From Cryptomeria japonica (Eukaryota > Streptophyta > Pinopsida > Cupressales > Cupressaceae), in assembly GCF_030272615.1 (NCBI RefSeq), contig NC_081406.1, positions 187,238,891 to 187,302,890 on the forward strand: 64,000 nucleotides of DNA. Reading direction: 5' to 3'. A program made the position numbers and the translations under genes. Numbering within the stretch: the first letter of the stretch is position 1; every line of letters starts with the position of its first letter. Below, piece after piece: positions 57,034 through 64,000 of the stretch. Under the pieces are notes generated by a model, which saw nothing but the letters and a program-made list of their open reading frames with translations, ran no database searches and had not been told where the DNA came from.

Positions 57034-57300
57034 TTGAAAGATCTTAAATTTCATGCTTTGAGGTTTGATGCTCAAAAGACTAACTTTAATATTTTGTGGA
57101 GGCATCAAATGGAGATCCCGGAGTTGGAAGATCAAGCAAGGATAAGGGCAACCTCCTCCAGTCTAGCATCGACAAGGATGGCTTTCTTCGATCAAACATC
57201 AACAAGGGCGACCTCTTCCAAGCCAGCATTCCAAGGCGAGGTACATCAATCATCCTGCACATCAAAGACGAAAGAAGTTAGAGCAAGGGTTCGTTGAAGA
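57034..57300 (+). other. Short repetitive open frames in copy E
   Basis: Two overlapping frames (57034-57297 and 57096-57281) are open across a segment with an internal ~39-bp repeat. One reads KGNLLQSSIDKDGF then NKGDLFQAS; the other TSSSLASTRMAFF then TSTRATSSKPAF. It occupies the place of the large ORF. There is no recognisable domain, and the open state in two frames reflects the repeat, so a coding role is doubtful. Confidence 0.3.
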
Positions 57301-57590
57301 AGCAGATAGTTCCAGATGAATTAATTAAAGCTAGCTTCTCAACAACATCAAGTTGAATATCTACCAAGATACAAGTGTCAGACGAGGTGGCATCCTAGTC
57401 ATCACTTCTCCAATCAGTGTGGTCCACCTCAGCATGTCCAGATTCAATGTACCTAACTCATGGAAGATGGCACAAACTTCAATGTACCTACCCCGGCTAT
57501 CCATTGGTCGATTTTTCCAGAGAAGACATGTGTCCAATTAATACAATTATTTCATTGGTCGAGTATTAAATGTTATGTAATGGTTGTAAC

Positions 57591-57680
57591 AAACCCTAAT
57601 TAGGGTTTTCATTGTAAAATCTTGGCCATTGATCTCGAATTGATCTAAGCCATCGAATTGTATTGAGGGCACTATATAAG
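57591..57680 (+). promoter_or_regulatory. Promoter block of copy E: double telo-box and TATA
   Basis: AAACCCTAATTAGGGTTT (57591-57608) is followed by GGCCATTGATCT, GATCTAAGCCATCG and TATATAAG at 57673-57680. The order and spacing are the same as in copies B and C. Confidence 0.65.
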
Positions 57681-58554
57681 CCCTAGCATTTCATTTGTAA
57701 AGGCAATAGATAGGAAGCAGTTAGAGAGAAGTTAGTGAGTAGAGAGTAGTTAGAAGGTGATTAGGCCGTTGATAGAATAGCAATTAGAGTAGAGTAGGAG
57801 GACAAGGCAAGAAATTGTTGCCATTGATTGTAAACAAACTCCATTTTCATTGAAGTAATGGTGAAGTGTGTCGTTTCTTGCAATATGCATGGTTTCTTGT
57901 TGAATCTTCAATCCTAGATGGTAGATGATTAGATGAGTGGAAGAAATGTGCTTGATTGATGGTGAAATTCGTATATCCATACTACTAGCAGTTTGTTGAT
58001 TGCAAACTTGCCTTGTGTAGTCAACTGGAATCATTCAGCTTAAGCTTAACTTCAATTGTCGCTTCTTCATTGATATGCATCAACCTGATAGTGTCTATGC
58101 CTGCAGTGATGATTTGAACATCATAAAGCTTTCCTTCGAAGATCGCACTAACCTTGTGGAGATGGTCCTGTGATGTCAAAACAAGACTTAGTTAGAATTT
58201 CATCAAAGATCATTCATTGCTCTTACATTCTTAGTTTTAGGATTAGATCCTTTCCTCACCCTCATCTTTTTTCCTTTTTCAAATCTAAGGCAGTAAAATC
58301 CCGTGTTCCAGCAATATTCAAAGCAAATCAGAAGTTCAATCATCAAATGTAAGTCCCCTTGTGATTCCAGCAAATCACATCATACCACTGGTGCTTGTCC
58401 ACACGTAGAGATCCTACAGCAAAGAACCTTGAAGTCACCCTGATTGATCCTTTTTCGCAATATCTTCAGCATTCGGAGACTTTACTCAAGAGAGGATAAG
58501 GTACCCTTGGGTATTTTATTCTGTGTTTGATAGTGTACAAAATACACGTCAACA
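57681..58554 (+). other. 3' terminal (R-U5-like) region of copy E
   Basis: Contains CATTTGTAAAGG just after TATA, GCCTTGTGTAGTCAACTGG near 58008-58027 and CTCAAGAGAGGATAAGGTACC near 58486-58506, then CGTCAACA. Nearly identical to copy B in the last ~170 bp. Confidence 0.6.
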
Positions 58555-61333
58555 GAATGCCGCAGGGAGCAATATTTCATGGATGGATGTTCTACTTCAT
58601 CCAGGATTGTCTTAGAGGAACACTAGTGAATTGGTCCAAGATCATAAGTGACAACCTGGATTTCCAGCTGAGGAATGTAGAGTGGTCCAAGTCATTTGCC
58701 ATGACTTCTTACCTGGTGTACCTGCTTGCACGATTTGTTTCATACAGAGGACTAATATGCAAAGGTGAAGTCGGGAATGGGCAAGGACAGTACAAGAGTT
58801 ATGAATGCTACCCCCAGTTGAGTATGCACAAAATTGAAGACTACAAGAGAGTGAATGATGCATTCACTATGTACATCACACGGATGCTGCAGGGCGGAAT
58901 CCACAGAAGATTGTCCAAGGAGGCAACAGAGTTAATAGAGAAATATGGATCGTGGTATATTCTATTTCCCACTTTCACATACCTCAGGATTCATGAGTTT
59001 CAATCGGAACCCTACAGACTTCCTAGGTATCCAACTGACAGAATGATATTGTTGGAAGTGGTAAGACAACTTCTAGAGTTCGATGTTATCCAGAGAGAGA
59101 AGCACAGGACAGGAATGACATTCCCTATTTCAGTTGGGAAGATGTCAGAGATCTGGCAATCCGCCATAGCTGCCAGCACTGCAGGTGAGGAGATTGCATT
59201 CTACAAATTTGCTACCTACAAGAAAAGAGAAAGATTCGATCCAGACAAGAAGGTCGGAAGGATCAGAGGAGAGAAGTTCACTCATAAGGTTGACATAGAG
59301 GATTATTGGGCTAACTTAATGGACGAACAAGCAGTAAAGAGAAGAATGTGGTCCAAAATGTCAGTAGATTTCATGAGGAAGTGTGGACTTTTCCTCATCC
59401 CTGATCAGGTATTAGATGATAGAGATCATACACACCCACATTATGAGAATGAAATGAAGAAGGCAATCCTATTGCCAAATTGGTCAGAGTCAGAAGAGAC
59501 TGACCTGAATGTATTGATGAGAGAAGTCTTGAATTTCTCCCACACATGGGTAGATATGCAGATGAACAGATTAGTTGACATGGGTGTTCCCTTCACTTAT
59601 GAAAGGATGAAGCCGGAAGAGTCTACTTCCGAGGATGATCAGAGGACTGTCAGTGATGTTAGGATTCATGCAGACGAAGAGAGTCAAGCTCCCAAGAGAA
59701 GGAAGAACATGCCTGGAGAAGTCAAGGCTAGAGGGAAGAAGATTGAGGATGTGAAGAAGAAATAGAAGATTATCATTCCTCCACTTATCATTCCTTCACC
59801 CCCTCCCAGTGTCTCATCAATCGAAGTGATTGAAGTAACAGAACAGAATAAGGAGACTCAGCAGTGTTCCAACACAGTGATACTACCAAAGAATATTCAG
59901 GAGTTCCATGCCACAGCGACATCTGCACCTCTTGATGAGAATAATGATCAGCCGGAATCCCCTAGTGTCCTTTTGGAAGTTAGCTTGGGAAATGAAGTAT
60001 ATGATTGGACTAAAGATAATCCTGATGATAATGAGGATGTTATCTCGGCATTGAAAGGACTTGATCGAGAAATATGTCTCGATGATGGTATGGAAATGGC
60101 CGCTATTCCTGAATGGCTGAGGAGAAGCATGAAAAAAGTAAACAAATGATAGAGGTACAGCCTATTGATAATATTGATGACTACCTAGCTAGGAGTGCTA
60201 AGAAGAAGGAGCCCAAGATAGCGGAGATTTTGTCGCACATAGCTAGAGATGAGACAGGAATGCGAATTGTGCAAATTGCTATTCCTAGAGCCAGCGTGAC
60301 AGTGGACACTGCTACTCCCATGGATTTCCAGATCACTTCAGTCGCCCTTGGTCGTCCCTCCGCAGGGCAAGAATTCCAGGATATTGGTGACAACCTCCAG
60401 GTAATCAATGCAAAGTTAGACACAGCGATTGCGGAGAATGAAAGGTACAGAGAAGAAAATATTAGACTCGGAGAGTATATTGCAGGGACAAGGCGTGGAG
60501 ATCCCACCCTTATTTCACCTATTGCAGTTGACCATGGAATACATTCACAGTGCGAGGTAGCGAGAGGTACACACTTAGAGGTGAAAAAATGGATTGAGAG
60601 CACAAGAAAGCAGGCAGATGATTTCCTTACTTAGTTTGTTCAAGCATATGATAAGACAACAACGCTCGTATTCAGAATCCAGTATCTGGAGGGAGTTTGG
60701 GAAGAATTCCGGCCTATCCAAGAGAAGACTATTCCATGCCTCTTGCCATTGAAGAAAGTTCCTAATTTCACCTTGGTCAACGAGAACATTGTGCACAGTG
60801 GAGACATATATAATTTCCATGGCTAGTATTGTGCACTAGCCTTGAAAAAATCAGCTTATGAGAACGCCCAATCGAGTTGTATGGAGATGGAAGGATTAAT
60901 TCAAGACATTCAGATGAAAATCCTTGCCTCGATTGAGGAATTATTGGGTGTTGATGTTAGTGATGCTAGTGGTTTACACTTAGCCGAATTAAGAGACAAG
61001 ATGAAATTCATGTACTTTTGCCAGTTGGACTCTTTGAAGAAGAGTCAGATTGATGACTTGGTCTCTTTGTTGATTCATGTTCATAATTCGCAGAAGCTCA
61101 TGCCTGAATGGGAGAACACTTTGAATGCTTGCTCGGATTCATTGGATGTGATTGATTTACAACAGGATACCTTGCCTAGCATTTCCATGGAGGAGTTAGA
61201 TTCAGTATTGGCTAGATTCTTGGAGTATGCTAGGAGAGAAAGAGATGCTGGAAGGAATCTTCTAGAAGATTTCCTATATGATGACTAGGTATCTTTTCAT
61301 TGGGCCATATGTTGGTGGCGCCATTTTTGATGT

Positions 61334-61432
61334 AACCCTAATTAGGGCAATTCTAGGCTTTTGTTGGCATGATCTCGACCATTGATCTTAGATCAATCTG
61401 GGCCATCCATTTTGTAAGAGACTCTATATATG
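61334..61432 (+). promoter_or_regulatory. Promoter block of copy D: telo-box, site II, TATA
   Basis: AACCCTAATTAGGG (61334-61347), GACCATTGATCT, CTGGGCCATCC with the TGGGCC core at 61399-61404, and TATATATG at 61425-61432. It lies just after the ORF stop. Confidence 0.6.
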
Positions 61433-62502
61433 CCCCTTTGTCTCTCATTTGTAAGAGAGAGTTTTTGTAGAATTGTTGGTATATGCTGCAGCTATTTGAA
61501 TCCTAATCATTGTTCAATTGTTGGTGATTTTGCTCTTCAAATGTTGTATTTGCATTCATGGTTCTCAATTCCTCCAAGTTAGATTAAAATTTAGATTAGA
61601 ATTTATTTTCATGTATGTTAGATTGAGTGAAAGATTTGTTGAATTCATTTGTGTGGAATCCTTAATCCATACCACTAGCCTCTTGCCGCCGGTAAGTGCG
61701 CCTTGTGTGGTCAACTGGAGTTTGAGTAAGCATAACTTCAACTATTACTCGTTCGTTGACAAGCATCAACTTGGATGGTGTCAAAGTTTGATGGTAATAG
61801 TCTGAAAATCTTTAGGTATACCTTAGATGATTGCACTAAGCTTGTGTCAATACCTGATTGTGAGACCTTGCCTGGTTTGATTCCACTAGATCCATTCATC
61901 ATTTCCTACATTCCTAGGATTAGAATAGATTTCCTGAACCCTATTCTTTTTCCCCCTTTTTAGTAAGAAGTAAATCTAGAGCCTTATTGATAAATCTTAA
62001 GTTGTCAGCACACATATTCCGCATCATTCATGATAATCCAAACATTTGCATAAGTCCCCAAAGTGAAACACAGCAATTCACATCAACCACTGAACTTACC
62101 CACTTGTCAAGACCTGACATGTAGAAACCTTGGAATCATTTTAGTTGATCTCATCCTTAGCATCTGAGGTGATTTTGTTCAAGAGAGGGTAAATTACCTT
62201 GGTACTTTATTCTGAAATGTTTTGTGCATAAAAAACACATCAACACCACACAACGCGAAATTACAATCAGCAAGAAGCTAGTGGTATGGATTAGACAAAA
62301 CTCATTCAAATACACTCAACACTTCTTTCATTCAATCTAAAATACTTGAAACAAATTTTTTATCTAAATTTGGAAGCAATGAGAAACACAAATGCATACA
62401 AAGTCTAAACAAAACCACCACACTTCAATGATTTATATTCAAATCTGCAGCATATAGACGACAGTTCTCAAAAACCTCTCTTACAAATGAGAGGCAATGG
62501 GG

Positions 62503-62578
62503 TATATATAGAGTCTCAAATGGAATGAAAGGCCAAGATCATTCCAACACTACCCTAAATTTGCCCTAATTAGGGTTT
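62503..62578 (-). promoter_or_regulatory. Promoter block of copy F: telo-box and TATA
   Basis: On the minus strand AAACCCTAATTAGGG (62578-62564), a GATCTTGGCCTTTCATTCC motif in the site-II position, and TATATATA at 62510-62503. Confidence 0.6.
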
Positions 62579-62623
62579 ACATCAAAAAAGGAATCATCAA
62601 AAGATGACCCAATGGGATGATGC

Positions 62624-64000
62624 CTAGTCATCAAGTAGGGAATCTTCTAGAAGATTTCAGCCTGCATACCTCTCTCTAGAAGCATATTCCAAGAATTTGA
62701 CTAAGACTGAGTTGAGCTCCTCCATGGTGATGTTGGGTAAAGTTTCTTGTTGTGCGTCAATCACATCCAACACATCTAGGAAAGAATCAAGCGCATTTTC
62801 CCAATCCGGCATAAGCTTCTGCAAATTGTTGGTGTGAACCATGAGAGAAACTAAATCATCTATCTGACTCTTATTCAAAGATTCTAACTGATTGAAGTAA
62901 ATGAACTTCATCTTTTCTTTCAATTATTCTAAGTGTAAAGTGTTGGAAGCATGGACATCCATTCCCAACAACTCATCAATAGATGTAAGGATCTTAGATT
63001 GAATCTCTTGGATCGATCCTTCCATCTTTGCACAATCTTGTCTTGCGTGATCATAGGTGGACTTTCTCATAGCCAAGAAACAATACCATCCCTGAAAACT
63101 CATATGCATCATCTGCATATACAACTCCCTCCTAGATCAATGGAGGCATCAAGATTAGATTCAACACCCTAAGACGAGGAATTGTCTTCTCTTGCATCGG
63201 TTGGAAATCATCCCAAACTCCTTCCAAGTACTGTATCCAGAATATGAGCATTGACGATTGTCAAATGCCTAGACAAATTGAGTTAGGAAATCATCTGCTT
63301 GTTTTGCAACATCCTCAATCCATTTTCCAACCTCTAAATGTGTATTCCTCGTTGTATCTTAATCAAAGGGAAATCCACGATCAATAGCAATAGATGAGAC
63401 AAAAGTAGGATCCTCGCACCTTTGGGAATTCATCCCTTCAATGTACTCCTTGAGTGTCCTATTTTCATTTTCAAGCATCTCCTTCTTCTCAATAGTCCTA
63501 TCCAATCGTGCCCTAATTGCCTTGATAGTATCGTAAAGTTCTTGGAATTCCGGCTTCTTCGTAATAGGTCCAAGTTCAATCATAGTGATCTGATGATCCA
63601 TGGGAGTGACTGCATCCTTGGTCTTATCACCCATTAGGACAGCCACTTGTGCAATACGCACTCCTATATCATCTCTAGCAATTTTAGAAAATATCTTAGC
63701 CCTCTTCTGCTCCTTTTCTTTGTCTGGTTTGGCTAAGAAATCATCAATATTCTCTATGGGTTGTGCCTCTATCATCTTCTTCTTTTCCATGCTCTACAGC
63801 AACCAATCGAGAATGGCGGAAATTTCCATTCCATCTTCAAGGCTCGTATCATGATCAAGTCCTCTCAAGGCTGAGATCATATCATAATCCATCTCTTTGC
63901 CCTTAGTCAAATCGACCACATTGTTGCCTAAGCTAACCTCCAACTAGACAGTGGGAGATCTTGGTTGCTCTTCATTTTCATTTGGTGGTGCCGATTGTGC
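62624..64000 (-). pseudogene. Large element ORF of copy F, C-terminal part, decayed and cut by the window end
   Basis: Pieces 63790-63359, 63124-62924 and 62923-62657 lie in one frame and align in order with the end of the copy D ORF (AQPIENIDDFLAK, QITMIELGP, LKEYIEGMN, GWYCFLAMRKSTYDHAR, KSQIDDLVSLMVH, MEELNSVLVKFLEYA). In-frame stops separate them, including a TAG near 63273 where copy D has glutamine and a TGA at 62657 where copy D has arginine. The expected stop lies at 62626-62624. The N-terminal half lies outside the window. Confidence 0.75.

Larger units (their letters stand above)
54019..58554 (+). mobile_element. Copy E of the element family, 4.5-kb coding-deleted form inside copy D
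   Basis: TGTTGTGACG starts at 54019 and CGTCAACA ends at 58554, with perfect GAATG duplications at 54014-54018 and 58555-58559 inside the copy D ORF. The 5' array region is co-linear with copy B, as are the leader and the 3' end. The large ORF is absent and only short frames lie between 56880 and 57560. It is thus a non-coding derivative that kept both termini, the array and the promoter block. Confidence 0.93.
53443..61288 (+). pseudogene. Large element ORF of copy D, split by copy E and decayed
   Basis: The frame opens MSKSGYKERKELLKTLE at 53443, meets a TAG at 53575, continues (RRMFESRDQVPSPAYAN, CNELILECARCYDP) to RVMGM at 54018, is broken by copy E, and resumes as PQGAIFHGWMFYFIQD at 58560 in perfect frame. 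A TAG at 59763, a frameshift near 60120-60145 and TAGs near 60634 and 60824 follow before the end FLYDD at 61288. All four in-frame stops are TAG. It aligns with copy C over the N-terminal half and more closely with copies A and F further on (QPIDNIDDYLAR, KTIPCL, KSQIDDLVSL). Function unknown. Confidence 0.8.
50700..62245 (+). mobile_element. Copy D of the element family, inserted in copy F and split by copy E
   Basis: TGTTGTGACCTTTTCACAC starts at 50700 and ...CACATCAACA ends at 62245. CCACA flanks it on both sides (50695-50699 and 62246-62250), within the conserved GTTGACCACACAA block of copy F, so insertion into a sister element is unambiguous. Without copy E and its GAATG duplication the unit is 7,005 bp. 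It carries its own array (about 51300-51920), a decayed ORF of the A/F type, a promoter block (61334-61432) and the family 3' end. Confidence 0.92.
50144..64000 (-). mobile_element. Copy F of the element family, outermost and cut by the window end
   Basis: The minus-strand 3' end lies at 50144 (plus TGTAGATGTGCTTTT, a diverged family terminus, followed by AATAAAATACC and CCCTCTCTTGAAC). It runs to 50699, is interrupted by copy D (50700-62245 plus CCACA duplication), and resumes at 62251 with CAACGCG..AAGAAGCTAGTGG. TATA and telo-box (62503-62578) and a decayed ORF (62624 onward) follow. The 5' end lies beyond 64000. The pentamer before the 3' end is GGACT (50139-50143), usable to check the other side in longer sequence. 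Confidence 0.8.

Noticed and set aside
1-64000. Host protein-coding genes, tRNA or rRNA genes
   Set aside because: I searched for recognisable non-transposon protein motifs, tRNA-like cloverleaf signatures and rRNA text and found none I could defend.

Overview
The window is plant nuclear DNA made almost entirely of transposable elements. I found no convincing host gene, rRNA, tRNA or organellar segment. Ty1/copia and Ty3/gypsy elements, very long low-complexity intergenic stretches and several layers of nested insertion suggest a seed plant with a large genome. A conifer is my best guess, but nothing in the sequence proves it. The dominant component is one family of 4.5-7.5 kb elements, present six times and called copies A-F here. 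Each begins near TGTTGTGACC and ends near CGTCAACA. Copies B, C, D and E are flanked by perfect 5-bp target duplications (GGTAG, GTACC, CCACA, GAATG). Each complete copy has a 5' region with short-period repeats and a large ORF of about 1,070 codons with no recognisable polymerase, integrase, protease or transposase motif. Downstream of the ORF come a telo-box palindrome, a TATA box and a conserved 3' end. No copy has a second terminal repeat, so each unit looks like an LTR whose U3 carries a gene, left as a solo unit, or like an unknown single-unit element. | Layout. 117-6040: copy A (minus, decayed). 6138-20457: a Ty3/gypsy element on the minus strand (putative 3' LTR 6138-7264, integrase, RNase H, reverse transcriptase, an extra RNase H, protease, gag), split by copy B (12415-19946, minus). 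20464-34181: two decayed hAT-like transposons in inverted, tail-to-tail orientation. The right-hand one is broken by a solo LTR (24343-26346) and a Ty1/copia element (26691-34088), and the copia element is itself split by a solo LTR (28458-29742). 34182-42558: mostly unassigned DNA with a compound microsatellite, a decayed ORF and an LTR-like block. 42559-50072: copy C (minus), whose ORF is intact. 50144 to beyond 64000: copy F (minus), interrupted by copy D (50700-62245, plus), which is itself interrupted inside its ORF by copy E (54019-58554, plus). | The most striking signal is in the 5' regions of copies B, C and E. A roughly 30-bp hairpin-forming core recurs at intervals that take almost only two values, about 166-168 bp or about 175-177 bp, one DNA helical turn apart. 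Copies D and A carry different arrays at the same place. The promoter block (double telo-box, site-II-like TGGGCC motif in some copies, TATA) and a block in the predicted leader are conserved across the family, and the intact ORF of copy C is the best candidate for an undescribed element-encoded protein. Coordinates of decayed domains are approximate; exact TSDs and terminal dinucleotides were read directly.
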